64,000 nucleotides of DNA from Spiribacter halobius. GTDB lineage: Bacteria; Pseudomonadota; Gammaproteobacteria; Nitrococcales; Nitrococcaceae. Made by a program: the position numbers and the translations under genes. Positions 1 through 8,252 of this stretch are shown in pieces (within the stretch, counting starts at the first letter, position 1; every line of letters starts with the position of its first letter). Below the pieces are notes generated by a model. It saw only the letters and a program-made list of their open reading frames with translations. It was not told the DNA's origin and did not search any database. Location of the stretch: NCBI RefSeq assembly GCF_020883455.1, contig NZ_CP086615.1, forward strand, positions 4,022,501 to 4,086,500, given 5' to 3'.

Positions 1-247
1 GGGCGGGGGCCTGATCGGGACCAAGCGAGAGAGGGCGAGTAGGCCGGCCGGCGCTTTCGCACGCACATGCTCATTGCCGGTGCCGCGGCGCTACTGGTCG
101 GCGCCATCGGATGGGCAGCGAGGCGCCGACCTGCACGTCTGCGGCAGGAACCCGACGAATGGGATACAACGCCACGCAGGCGACATGACGCAAGTGGCCC
201 GGGCGAACTTTTCAGCCTTTCCGTAGCTGGCAGCGGCGGCATGCCCC
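1..247. other. Unassigned left edge
   Basis: No reading frame here looks like a known family on either strand. A short frame from position 67 begins with a hydrophobic stretch, then turns into low-complexity Arg/Pro-rich sequence that runs antisense into the next gene. It could be the start of a small membrane protein, but nothing else supports it. Confidence 0.3.
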
Positions 248-901
248 TCAGCCGCTGCCGTGGCCGTGCCATCGCGGCCCGGGCTCGAACAGCCCCGCGC
301 GGATCGCCATGCGCATGAGTCCGGGCAGGTTTCCGGCCCCGGTCTTGCGGATCACCCGGGCCCGATAGACCTCGACGGTCTTCTCGCTGACACTGAGGGC
401 ATCGGCGATACGCCGGTTCGGCCAGCCCCTGACCATAGGCTCCATCACATCCCGTTCCCTTGGCGTCAGCCCGCGGAAACGGTGGGCGCAGTCCTCCCGC
501 CGCTCGCGATCACGCCAGGCACGCCGACTAGCGTCCAGTGCGCGGTGGACGCTGTCGATCAGCCTCTGGTCGTTGCAGGGGAACTCCAGGAAGTCTGCCG
601 CGCCGGCGTGGAACGCCGCCACCGTCTCAGCAACGGTCGTGCTCTCGGTGAGATACACGGTGGGCAAGCGGATCCAGCGGGAGGCAAGCAGGCGCTGGAA
701 TTCCGGCGTAGAGCAATCGAGTCCCGCCACATGCACCAGCATGCAGCCCCAGCTTTGCGCCCGGAGCCCTGCCAGCGCCTCGACGCCGGACCGGAACCGA
801 AGGCACTCGAGGTGCACCGAGGCCAGCAATGCCTGAAAATCCTCCGCGCGCTTTGCATCCGGCACCACCAGAACGACGGTCGCGCTGTCGATCCCAGGCA
901 T
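248..901 (-). CDS. LuxR-type response regulator with degenerate receiver
   Basis: This 217-aa protein has a two-domain layout: receiver-like region (about residues 5-120) and a C-terminal LuxR/FixJ helix-turn-helix (about 145-205; LTPRERDVMEPMVRGWPNRR, then VSEKTVEVYRARVIRKTGA). The DNA-binding half looks intact. The receiver is not canonical. The acidic pair after the first strand is missing (VVPDAKRAEDF), the phospho-acceptor Asp is His (MLVHVAGLDC instead of LIVDVRLPG), and the conserved Lys before Pro is Phe (FLEFPC instead of FIEKPF). It therefore probably does not act by ordinary Asp phosphorylation. It is divergent from the canonical FixJ-like gene at 1165, with about 260 bases between them. 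Which genes it controls cannot be read from the sequence. Confidence 0.85.
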   Translation of the reverse strand: MPGIDSATVVLVVPDAKRAEDFQALLASVHLECLRFRSGVEALAGLRAQSWGCMLVHVAGLDCSTPEFQRLLASRWIRLPTVYLTESTTVAETVAAFHAGAADFLEFPCNDQRLIDSVHRALDASRRAWRDRERREDCAHRFRGLTPRERDVMEPMVRGWPNRRIADALSVSEKTVEVYRARVIRKTGAGNLPGLMRMAIRAGLFEPGPRWHGHGSG

Positions 902-1164
902 GCCCCACCTCCCCCGACACTTGGCTGCCGCCTGCAGGAGGTCGTCACGGCGCGGCGCGCGGGGCCAATTCGGGCGGAATGCCCCCTCACGCCCGCTACA
1001 CGCCTCTCATCCCCAGTATAGTTACTGGCTGCCTAGGGGGACGGCGGGACGACTCGCGCGGCGATGGCGCAAGGGATGACCTGCAGCGGGCAGTGGTTAC
1101 CCCTCATTCACCGGCGGCAGCCCCTCCTGTAGAAGGGCCCTCCCACACGCGAGCGAATCTCCCC

Positions 1165-1782
1165 ATGGCCCCCGATGCCACCGTGTACGTAGTGGACGAT
1201 GACGCGGCCGTCCGCGAGTCAATCGCCGCCCTGCTGCAATCCCAGGGAATCCGCACCGAGATCTTCCCGGAAGCACAGGCGTTCCTGCAGGCGTTCTCGC
1301 CGGAGCGCCCGGGCTGCCTGATCGTGGATGTACGCCTGCCGGGGATCAGCGGGCTCGACCTGCAGCGGCAGCTCGCAGAGATGGATGCCCAGCTGCCCGT
1401 GATCGTGATCACCGGACATGCTGACGTCCCCATGGCGGCGCGAGCCATGCGGGCGGGCGCGCTGGACTTCATCGAGAAGCCCTTCCGGCCCCGGCGGCTG
1501 CTAGAGGTGGTGGGCGAGGCGCTGGCGCTGGATGCGCGGCGGCGCCTGCGCCAACAGGAGGAAACCAGGCTGCGCGCAGGCCTCGCCCGCCTGACGGCCA
1601 GCGAGCGCACGGTCCTGCATCGCGTGGCTGAAGGCACCTACAACAAGGTCACCGCTGCCGAGCTCGGGGTCAGTGTCTCGACGGTGGAGGCGTATCGCCG
1701 GCGCCTGATGCGCAAGCTTGGCGCCGAATCCCTCTACGATCTGGTGCGAGCCGCGGAGCTGGACGCCGGCACGGAGGAGTAA
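1165..1782 (+). CDS. FixJ-family two-component response regulator
   Basis: The 205-aa protein has a complete receiver (about 1-120) and LuxR-type HTH (about 140-200). Visible receiver residues are the acidic cluster VVDDDAAVRES, phospho-acceptor Asp in LIVDVRLPGISG, Thr in VITGHADVP and Lys in FIEKPFRP. The HTH contains LTASERTVLHRVAEGTYNK and VSTVEAYRRRLMRKLGA. The frame is open far upstream, but the ATG at 1165 directly precedes the first receiver strand (TVYVVDDD), so I chose it. It converges on the PAS histidine kinase gene, with stop codons only a few bases apart. That kinase is its most likely partner (inference). Confidence 0.92.
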   Translation: MAPDATVYVVDDDAAVRESIAALLQSQGIRTEIFPEAQAFLQAFSPERPGCLIVDVRLPGISGLDLQRQLAEMDAQLPVIVITGHADVPMAARAMRAGALDFIEKPFRPRRLLEVVGEALALDARRRLRQQEETRLRAGLARLTASERTVLHRVAEGTYNKVTAAELGVSVSTVEAYRRRLMRKLGAESLYDLVRAAELDAGTEE

Positions 1783-1789
1783 GCCCGCC

Positions 1790-2992
1790 TTACCCGGAAT
1801 CCCCCTGCCGGCCCTCAGGCGGCCGCGGCAGGGTGAAGCGCAGGCAGGCGCCCTTCCCCGGCGCACCCCCCGCCTCGGCCAGCCACAGGCGGCCGCCATG
1901 GGCCTCGACGATCGCCCGGGTAATGGCGAGGCCGAGCCCCATGCCCTGCGGGCGGCTGGTGACGAACGGATAGAACAGTCGCTCCCCAGTCGATGGCGGA
2001 ATGCCGGGACCGGTATCCGTCACCGACACGGCCACCTCCGCGGCTGCCGCTTCGGCAATGATGCGCAGCTTGCGGGGCGTCTCGGGGGCATTCGCGGCCA
2101 TGGCCTCAATACCGTTGCGAATGAGGTTCACCAGCACCTGCTGGATCTGTACCCGATCAGCCCACACGGGCACGGCGCCGTCAGGCAGCTCGGGGCACAG
2201 CTCCACCTGTGCTTCGCGGGCGTCCATGGCCACGAACCGCAGCGTCTCGCCGATCAGCGCACCCAGGTCCACAATCTGCTGGTGCGGCGCGGTCTGGCGG
2301 GTGAACCCCCGCAGGCGCCGAATGACCTCCCCCGCGTGCTCCGCCTGCTCGACGATCCGCTGCAGCGAGTCGAGAACATCGTCCAGGGCGGTCTCGCCGC
2401 TGCGCAGCCGGTTGATGCAGGCCGCACCATGGTTGGCGATGGAGGTAAGGGGCTGGTTGAGCTCATGCGCGAAACCGGCGGCCATCTCCCCGGCAAGTCC
2501 GAGCCGGCCGAGGTGCGCCAGCGCCGCCTCCAGCTCACGCTGGCGCTCTTCCCCGCGCTGCCGCTCACTGATGTCCAGCAGGACGTTGATCGCGCCAACC
2601 ACCGCGCCGTCCTCGCTGCGGAGGGGGTTGGCATGCGCCAGTGCGGTCAACCGGGTGCCATCGGGGCGCTCGATGACGATCTCGCGGCCCTCGTAGCTCA
2701 CCTGGTCCTCCAGGGCCAGCGCCATCCAGCACTGGTCGTGCCGCAACGGCTGACCGTCCACCGTAAATAGCCGCAACGAGCCGCAGAATCGATGCGCTCC
2801 GTCATGCAGGTCCGGCTGCCGGCCCCAGAGCTCCGCCGCCCGCTCGTTGTAATAGACGATCCTGCCGGTCGGATCGCAGAGATAGGCGCCCACCGGCAAG
2901 CGCTCCAGCAACTGCCGGAAATCCGGCTCCAGAGGCCCCGTGCCATCCGCCGCCGATGGCATCTCCGAATGCACCGTGCCTGCATCAGCCAT
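1790..2992 (-). CDS. PAS-domain sensor histidine kinase (FixL-like)
   Basis: This 400-aa protein appears cytoplasmic, with no signal peptide or membrane segment. A PAS domain covers about residues 25-140 (LPVGAYLCDPTGRIVYYNER; PAC end NVLLDISERQ). The dimerisation/H-box region has the phospho-acceptor His in FAHELNQPLTSIANH, and the HATPase domain shows the N box (NLIRNGIEAM), G1 (DTGPGI) and G2 (GMGLGLAI). The architecture resembles FixL/DctB-type kinases. No heme-binding signature is obvious in the PAS domain, so the signal is unknown. It is convergent with the FixJ-like gene and divergent from the phasin-like gene. Assignment to the FixJ-like regulator rests on adjacency only. Confidence 0.92.
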   Translation of the reverse strand: MADAGTVHSEMPSAADGTGPLEPDFRQLLERLPVGAYLCDPTGRIVYYNERAAELWGRQPDLHDGAHRFCGSLRLFTVDGQPLRHDQCWMALALEDQVSYEGREIVIERPDGTRLTALAHANPLRSEDGAVVGAINVLLDISERQRGEERQRELEAALAHLGRLGLAGEMAAGFAHELNQPLTSIANHGAACINRLRSGETALDDVLDSLQRIVEQAEHAGEVIRRLRGFTRQTAPHQQIVDLGALIGETLRFVAMDAREAQVELCPELPDGAVPVWADRVQIQQVLVNLIRNGIEAMAANAPETPRKLRIIAEAAAAEVAVSVTDTGPGIPPSTGERLFYPFVTSRPQGMGLGLAITRAIVEAHGGRLWLAEAGGAPGKGACLRFTLPRPPEGRQGDSG

Positions 2993-3281
2993 CCTCGTAC
3001 CCTCGTCGTCTGCCCGGCGCGGCGATCACCTGCCGCCGCCACACCGGCAGGATAGCGCTGCGCGTGCGCCCGGGAACTACCGCCCGACGGCCGCCAGGGC
3101 CACGAGTGTGACGCACGCCACAGCAGACGGGCGAGCATTAGGGTGTGCCCACAGCCTGCTCAAGGCATGGCCCAATACTCTCCCGCAACCTCCCCGCCTA
3201 GACTTTCCATTCGGGTTTCTCGCCGGCTCCCCCTTGGAGCTGACTTCCGCAACCGAAGCCCTTCGGGCAGGAGGAACTTGC

Positions 3282-3800
3282 ATGCCTCAGGAAAACCGGA
3301 CCGCGTTCCCTGACGCCATGTCGCTGCTTAGCGGCCTGAACGCCATCCGAGACGAGTTCTGCCGCCAATGGCTCACCACGGACACCGAGTCGCTGCAGGA
3401 CCCCGTCCGTGGCCTTGAGCACACCTACCGCCAGCAGCTGCGCGCGGCGCGCACCGCCGTGGACGGCGTGCTCGCCCTCGAGCACCGGTATATCGAGCAG
3501 TGGCAGGGACTGCTCCCGGAGACGACGGGGAGCTGGGAAACGCCACGGACGCTGTTGGCGGTCTCGGACGCCGCCGTGGACACCCGGGCGCAGCTCTGGC
3601 ACGCCTGGTTCGAAGCCATCGAGCAGGTCGGAACGGCGTACCCGTTCAACCAGCCCGTCGCCCCGGAGGCCGGCGCGGAGGGCGCCGCCGCCTCGCATGA
3701 TGCCGATGCCAGCGTCCCCGGTGAGCAGCCCGCCGCCGATGCCGAGCCCGCCGCCGGCGTCGAGAGGCGACAGCGGTCCTCGAGCCGCGCGGCACGCTGA
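3282..3800 (+). CDS. Phasin-like protein
   Basis: The predicted protein has 172 aa. Residues 1-115 look fully alpha-helical and amphipathic (for example LRAARTAVDGVLALEHRYIE), with aromatic residues spaced as in phasins that coat polyhydroxyalkanoate granules. The last 55 residues are an Ala/Pro/Glu-rich tail ending in a basic RRQRSSSRAAR patch, plausibly a DNA- or surface-binding tail. The open frame extends upstream, but the ATG at 3282 follows a good ribosome-binding site (CAGGAGGAA), so that start is preferred. No PHA synthase lies nearby. The phasin call rests on composition, length and helical pattern rather than a strict motif. Confidence 0.5.
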   Translation: MPQENRTAFPDAMSLLSGLNAIRDEFCRQWLTTDTESLQDPVRGLEHTYRQQLRAARTAVDGVLALEHRYIEQWQGLLPETTGSWETPRTLLAVSDAAVDTRAQLWHAWFEAIEQVGTAYPFNQPVAPEAGAEGAAASHDADASVPGEQPAADAEPAAGVERRQRSSSRAAR

Positions 3801-3872
3801 TCCGTCCCGGCCCGGCCCCGGGGAATGTGTGCGCATCCCGCGGGCCGGGCGGCCAGGAGGAGGAGAGACCTC

Positions 3873-4163
3873 ATGCATGCGTCGGAAGTCAGCTCGCTGC
3901 TGCGCCGGGGCGCCACCGGCCACGTGGAGATCCGCCCGGCCTGGGACGGCTGCGGAAGCTTCGTTCTGTGGGCGGAGGTCCGGAATTCGGGGCAGATGCA
4001 CGCCGGTGTGCTTGGGCACGAGGACGGTTCGCCGCTGCGCTTCATCGACCCGCTGCGGGCCCACGCCATGGCCCTGCGCTGCGGCTTCTCGGACAGCTAT
4101 ATCCGCATGCGCTGGCCGCCGGCGGCAGGCGCCACCCGGGGCACCCGCGCCCAGCGCGCCTGA
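3873..4163 (+). CDS. Small conserved-looking hypothetical protein
   Basis: The product is a 96-aa protein of unknown function. The chosen ATG at 3873 lies just downstream of a strong AGGAGGAGAG ribosome-binding site, while the longer frame starting upstream gives only Arg-rich low-complexity sequence. The middle (about 15-75) reads like a compact alpha/beta domain (GHVEIRPAWDGCGSFVLWAE, then HEDGSPLRFIDPLRAHAMAL), and the C terminus is Ala/Arg-rich. It lies about 70 bases after the phasin-like gene on the same strand, so the two may be co-transcribed. No membrane segment or catalytic motif is visible. Confidence 0.6.
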   Translation: MHASEVSSLLRRGATGHVEIRPAWDGCGSFVLWAEVRNSGQMHAGVLGHEDGSPLRFIDPLRAHAMALRCGFSDSYIRMRWPPAAGATRGTRAQRA

Positions 4164-4540
4164 GCCCCTGACGCGATGCGGGCGCACGCCCGGGCCGCCG
4201 CTGCACGGCTCGGCCGTGCCACCCGGGGTGCCTGTCGGCGTCACAGACAGGCATCCGGAACGGGATATCCTCACGATTCAGCCCCCGGCCGCTCACCTCC
4301 AGGTGGAGGTCGCTCACGTAGCGGAGTTTGATGGCGGTACTGCTCCCCGACCGTGGACCTCCGCGCCGAGAAGCCGTGGGGCGACAGGCTCGGCGCTCTC
4401 GTGTCGCGCGCGCTGCGGAGCGTTGAGGATGAGCAGGCGGAAAAGATTGGCCCCTCTCAGGGCTTCAAAATTGGCACTTACTTCGTACCGGAGCGAGCCG
4501 TAGGGTAACGATCCAGGCATGGGCAGCGAGCAGCACCACT
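4164..4540. other. Gap with a possible small ORF fragment
   Basis: No recognisable gene fills this stretch. One short plus-strand frame (4353-4508, GTG start, 51 codons) has protein-like composition (GDRLGALVSRALRS, then GFKIGTYFVPERAVG) and could be the 3' end of a lost gene. I do not recognise the family and there is no clear ribosome-binding site. Confidence 0.25.
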
Positions 4541-5194
4541 GTGACCACACACCAAACGCAGCCGGCATACCGGCGGGTTCGCCGGCACCCTGAGCGAGCG
4601 AGCTACTGCGTCGAGGATGCCTACTCGATCCTCGATGAGGCGCTGGTGGCGCATGTCTCATTCACGATGGACGCGCGTCCTTTCATTGTGCCCATGGGGT
4701 TCGGCCGCGACGGAAACCGACTGCTGCTGCATGGCGCGCGTGGCAGCCGAATCTACCGCCAGCTTGCCAAGGGCATACCGGCGACGGTGGCGGTCACCCT
4801 GCTCGACGGATTAGTGCTCGCCCGATCCACGTTCCACCACTCCATGAACTACCGTTCGGTGGTGGTGTTCGGGCAGTGCGAGCCGATCACGGATATCGAA
4901 GACAAGGATAAGGCGCTCGAGCTACTCGTCGAGCACATTGTCCCGGGGCGGTCGCAAGACGCCCGCAGGCCAACCCGGCAGGAGCTGGAAGCCACGGGAC
5001 TGCTGGCGATGCCGATCGAGGATTTCTCCATCAAGCGTCGCAGCGGACCGCCCGTCGACGATCCGGCCGACCTGGACTTCCCCTGCTGGGCCGGGGTTCT
5101 ACCCACCCATCTCGCGCTCGGGCAGCCGCAACCGGATTCGAGTGGTTCCCCTCCGCCCGAGTGCCCCGATTATGTCGAGCGTTATCGGAGGTGA
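4541..5194 (+). CDS. Pyridoxamine 5'-phosphate oxidase family protein
   Basis: This 217-aa protein belongs to the split-barrel flavin-binding superfamily. The start resembles the NimA-like and flavin-nucleotide-binding branch: a short basic lead, YSILDEALVAHVSF, then a barrel with PFIVPMGFGRDGNRLLLHGA and SRIYRQLAKGIPATVAVTLL. The histidines of STFHHSMNYRSVVVFG fall in the flavin-phosphate region. The family binds FMN, FAD or F420 and includes nitroreductase-like and unknown oxidoreductases, so substrate cannot be assigned. The C-terminal 40 residues are Pro-rich. It stands alone, followed by a decayed methyltransferase gene. Confidence 0.85.
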   Translation: MTTHQTQPAYRRVRRHPERASYCVEDAYSILDEALVAHVSFTMDARPFIVPMGFGRDGNRLLLHGARGSRIYRQLAKGIPATVAVTLLDGLVLARSTFHHSMNYRSVVVFGQCEPITDIEDKDKALELLVEHIVPGRSQDARRPTRQELEATGLLAMPIEDFSIKRRSGPPVDDPADLDFPCWAGVLPTHLALGQPQPDSSGSPPPECPDYVERYRR

Positions 5195-5284
5195 GCCTGT
5201 CCGGCAGGCGGCCAGCCACAACCGAACTACCGCGTCAGTAGAGCCGCTTCGGTACCTCGCCGGGCTCAGGGGCATGCGAAATCC

Positions 5285-5690
5285 CAGTTGCACACCCTGG
5301 CGGCGCCGTGGTTCAGGGCCATTGGAGCAAACGGCATTCCGAACCGCCGCATCACGGACGCTGCACTCCTCGAGGTCCTTCTTGCCCCGAGATCCAACGA
5401 CCGCGCTCGACATTGGCTATGGCGAGGGCTCCATCGGGCAAGCAATCCCATCGCGTGGCTTTGCCGTAACGGGTGTCGATGCGATTCCCGAACTCGTCGC
5501 GCAGGCGCGGTGAACCGGCACCGGCGAGTACCGCGTTCTCGACCAGAGCGCGCTGGCCGAGTGCGCCGCTGGCCGGGTATTTGACGTCGCCCGCTGCAGC
5601 TTCGCCCTTCTCGGCTGCCAGTCCACGGATATCGCCCTGTTAACCCCTGATGAACTCGATACTCATCACACCGCCGGCAGACCCTTAACG
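5285..5690 (+). pseudogene. SAM-dependent methyltransferase remnant
   Basis: Pieces of one class I methyltransferase can be followed across different frames. From 5288, APWFRAIGANGIPNRRITDA and ALLEVLLAP match the N-terminal helix region. About 5395-5513 in another frame carries the SAM-binding motif I (ALDIGYGEGSIGQAI, then GFAVTGVDAIPELVAQAR) before a stop. About 5535-5640 in a further frame reads FDVARCSFALLGCQSTD, the post-motif II strand. At least two frameshifts separate these parts and the C-terminal half is missing. It cannot make a working enzyme as sequenced. Confidence 0.7.
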
Positions 5691-5761
5691 CCGGCAGTAA
5701 GACAACGCTCATTGTGCTTCGCGTGTATTCATTATCTGCGGGCCCAAGTGGTGAGAAAGAC

Positions 5762-6655
5762 TCAGGTGTCGCCTTCACCCGCAAAGAGCGCCGTGTACTC
5801 GCCGAGGGCGACGTGCAAGAAGTCGAGCAGCGCCCGGATGCGCGCCACCCGGCGAAGATCCCGGTGGGTAAGTAGCCATAGGCCCACTGTCAGCTCCGGT
5901 ATTGGCGGCGTTACCCGCTCCAATCCCGGATCCGGGTCGGCAAGGAAGCACGGTATGGGGGCGAGACCGGCGCCACCGCGCGCGAGGACGTGCATGGCAG
6001 CAACGCTGTTGCACTCGATCACCGGCTCAAGACCGGGGAGCGTTCGGCGCAGCCACCGCGCCGATGGTAAATGAGCAAGGCTGTCGTCGGGCGCGATCCA
6101 GCTCTGCTCCTCCAAAGGCCTTCCGCCACCGGCGCGCTCCAGGTACCCGGAACTCGCGTAGACCGCGGTTGCAACGTCAGCGACCCGGCGCCCGACCAGC
6201 GTCTCCGGCGGATCGGCCGTGGGGCGCAGTGCCACATCCGCATCTCGGCGGCTGAGACTCAGGAACGGGTTACCGCTCACCAGCTCCAGGCGTATCTCCG
6301 GGTGCTCGGCACGGAAGGCACCGAGCACCGGGCCCAGCACCCCGAGCAGGAGCGTATCCGTGGTGGTGACTCGCACGATGCCGCTCGGGCGCATGTCGCG
6401 ACCGGCGAGCCGTCTCTCCAGGGCTTCAACCTCGGTACCCATGCGCTCGGCCAGTGCGAGCGTCTCCTCACCCGCGGGCGTAAGGCTGAATCCGTCGCGG
6501 TGGCGGTCGAAGAGCCGCACGCCCACACGCGCTTCGACCTGCCCAAGGCGGCGGTAGACGGTCGAGGCGTGCACGCCCAAGTGCTCTGCCGCGCCGCCGA
6601 GCGTACCGGCGCTCCCCAAAGCACGAACGTAGCGGAGATCGTCCCACTCGAGCAT
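5762..6655 (-). CDS. LysR-family transcriptional regulator
   Basis: The 297-aa protein has an N-terminal winged HTH (about 1-60; AAEHLGVHASTVYRRLGQVE, VRLFDRHRDGFSLTPAG) and a LysR effector-binding domain (about 90-290). The recognition helix has VYRRL in place of the usual VSRQI, as in the LysR subgroup that guards oxidoreductase and DoxX genes. It is divergent from the DoxX-GST cluster, with a 97-base intergenic region containing an ATTTGC-N13-GCAAAT inverted repeat. It probably controls that cluster and itself (inference). The inducer is unknown. Confidence 0.92.
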   Translation of the reverse strand: MLEWDDLRYVRALGSAGTLGGAAEHLGVHASTVYRRLGQVEARVGVRLFDRHRDGFSLTPAGEETLALAERMGTEVEALERRLAGRDMRPSGIVRVTTTDTLLLGVLGPVLGAFRAEHPEIRLELVSGNPFLSLSRRDADVALRPTADPPETLVGRRVADVATAVYASSGYLERAGGGRPLEEQSWIAPDDSLAHLPSARWLRRTLPGLEPVIECNSVAAMHVLARGGAGLAPIPCFLADPDPGLERVTPPIPELTVGLWLLTHRDLRRVARIRALLDFLHVALGEYTALFAGEGDT

Positions 6656-6681
6656 TGCGCCATTGCAACAGAAGTTTCGAT

Positions 6682-6706
6682 ATTTGCCTATTCCGCATGC
6701 GCAAAT
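6682..6706. promoter_or_regulatory. Candidate LysR binding site
   Basis: The inverted repeat ATTTGC-N13-GCAAAT lies between the divergent LysR (start 6655) and DoxX (start 6753) genes. Its size and position fit a LysR T-N11-A type operator. The match is by inspection only. Confidence 0.45.
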
Positions 6707-6752
6707 GCATTCCTACGCTACAGATCGCCCCCATCGGAATAGGAGTAACGCC

Positions 6753-7232
6753 ATGGTTGAACGCGATCTGACCCCTTATGCGGTGACGCTGCTGCGCGTC
6801 GCCCTTGGCGTGATGTTCCTCGCACATAGTCTCATGCTGAAGCTTCTCGTATTCGGCCTGGCGGGGAACGCGCAATTCTTCAGCTCCCTTGGCCTCCCCG
6901 GGTGGCTCGGGTACGTAGTCTTCGCCGCTGAGGTGATCGGCGGCACCATGCTCGTGCTCGGCATCCAGGCACGTTGGGCGGCGCTCGCTCTCACTCCGAT
7001 CCTCGCGGGGGCCACCTGGGCTCACTGGGATAACGGCTGGATGTTCGGCTACGAGGGCGGGGGCTGGGAGTACCCGCTCTACCTCACGGTGCTTGCCATT
7101 GCCCAGTTCCTGCTTGGCGATGGGCGCTTTGCCCTACAGCCTTCGGGCGGCCTGTCGCGGCTGCTGCAGCGTGCAACGCCCTCCCACCGGGCCTCGGACC
7201 GTGCGGTGAGTGGAGGTGAAAGCCATGCCTGA
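6753..7232 (+). CDS. DoxX family membrane protein
   Basis: This 159-aa inner-membrane protein has about four hydrophobic helices (roughly residues 8-30, 45-68, 70-90, 110-130). Family landmarks are VTLLRVALGVMFLAHSLML at the start, the GLPGWLGYVVFAAEVIGG turn and a final helix ending ALAIAQFLLGDG-like. DoxX proteins are quinone-linked or redox-stress membrane components. The ATG at 6753 follows AGGAGTAA; the longer open frame upstream is antisense to the operator region. It overlaps the GST gene start by 8 bases, so they are translationally linked, and both are probably controlled by the divergent LysR. Confidence 0.88.
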   Translation: MVERDLTPYAVTLLRVALGVMFLAHSLMLKLLVFGLAGNAQFFSSLGLPGWLGYVVFAAEVIGGTMLVLGIQARWAALALTPILAGATWAHWDNGWMFGYEGGGWEYPLYLTVLAIAQFLLGDGRFALQPSGGLSRLLQRATPSHRASDRAVSGGESHA

Positions 7233-7899
7233 GCAGCGCCTGCAGCTCATCAGCCACGACCTCTGCCCCTACGTGCAGCGGGCCATGATCACGCTGACCG
7301 AAAAGGGTGTCGGACACGAGTGCATCTACATCGATCTCGCCAACAAGCCCGACTGGTTCCGAGCCCTCTCGCCGCTGGGACGCGTGCCGGTCCTGCGCGT
7401 GGGAGATGCGGTGCTCTTCGAGTCGGCGGTCATCTGCGAGTACCTCGAGGAGACGACGCCGGGGCGAATGCACCCCGAGGAGCCGGTGGCGCGTGCCGTG
7501 CACCGGGCCTGGATCGAGCATGCATCGGCCACTCTGGCGGCCATTGCGGGGCTCTACGGCGCTCCCGATGCCGAGGCGCACGGCGCCCGTCGCCGCACGC
7601 TCCGGGAGCGGCTGGCGTGGCTGGATCGTCAACTGGGCAACGGGCCGTATTTCGCCGGTGAGCGGTTCCACCTGGTGGACGCCGCCTGGGCGCCGGTCTT
7701 CCGCTACTTCGACACCTTCGAGGCTGTCGGTGAGCCGGCGTTACTCGACGGCCTCGAGCGGGTGACCGCTTACCGCAAAGCGCTTGCCGCGCGCCCGTCC
7801 GTGCGCACGGCCGTGCCGGAAGGCTACCCGGAGCGCCTGCGAACGTTCCTGGCGCGCCGGGAGAGCCCGCTGGGAGCCCTGGCCCGGGCGGCTGCCTGA
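7225..7899 (+). CDS. Glutathione S-transferase family protein
   Basis: The product has 224 aa from the ATG at 7225, which has a good GGAGGTGAAAGCC leader inside the end of doxX. The N-terminal thioredoxin fold spans about 1-80: DLCPYVQRAMITL carries the Cys-Pro-Tyr active-site region typical of omega/beta-like GSTs, LGRVPVLRVG has the cis-Pro, and FESAVICEYLEE has the glutamate/serine glutathione site. The helical C-terminal domain follows (YFAGERFHLVDAAWAPVFRY). Such enzymes act in glutathione conjugation or deglutathionylation. Neighbours that also use glutathione (a hydroquinone reductase remnant and a GFA remnant) suggest a former glutathione-dependent detoxification cluster. Confidence 0.92.
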   Translation: MPEQRLQLISHDLCPYVQRAMITLTEKGVGHECIYIDLANKPDWFRALSPLGRVPVLRVGDAVLFESAVICEYLEETTPGRMHPEEPVARAVHRAWIEHASATLAAIAGLYGAPDAEAHGARRRTLRERLAWLDRQLGNGPYFAGERFHLVDAAWAPVFRYFDTFEAVGEPALLDGLERVTAYRKALAARPSVRTAVPEGYPERLRTFLARRESPLGALARAAA

Positions 7900-7903
7900 C
7901 GTC

Positions 7904-8220
7904 ATGGCTCGCGTACGCGCACTGGTCGAAGGCCGCTGGCACCCGGAGCTCCATGTGGGGGACCCGGCATTGCAGCGGCTGCGATCGGCCCCGAGCACCT
8001 ATCGTGAGTGGGTCACCCCGAACGGACGCCCAGCCCCCGAAGGCTAACCGGCCCGGCCGGCGGAGCCGGGCCGTTATCACCTGTACGTCTCCTACGCCTG
8101 TCCCTGGGCACACCGGGCGATTCTCTACCGGCGCCTGAAGGGTCTTGAGACGGTCGTGTCCATGTCCGTGCTCCACCCCCGCATGGCGGGACGGGACTCC
8201 TGGCGCTTCGAGGGCCGGAT
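7904..8220 (+). pseudogene. Glutathionyl-hydroquinone reductase remnant
   Basis: The ATG at 7904 opens a frame starting MARVRALVEGRWHPEL that stops at 8047. After a frame change the sequence continues as [20 protein letters not shown] (about 8070-8135) and [18 protein letters not shown] to about 8210. The CPWAHR active site and this order match the N-terminal third of YqjG/PcpF-type glutathionyl-hydroquinone reductases (about 320 aa). The frame break coincides with a GC-rich hairpin (CGGCCCGG/CCGGGCCG, 8049-8073). The C-terminal two thirds are absent, replaced directly by the hydrolase gene. Confidence 0.72.
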
Positions 8221-8252
8221 CCGCTCACCGCGTGACGAAGGAGAGAGACCCG

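Noticed and set aside
3409-4503. 364-codon plus-strand frame across the phasin-like and small genes
   Set aside because: Ser/Arg-rich low-complexity product in a different frame from the credible genes.
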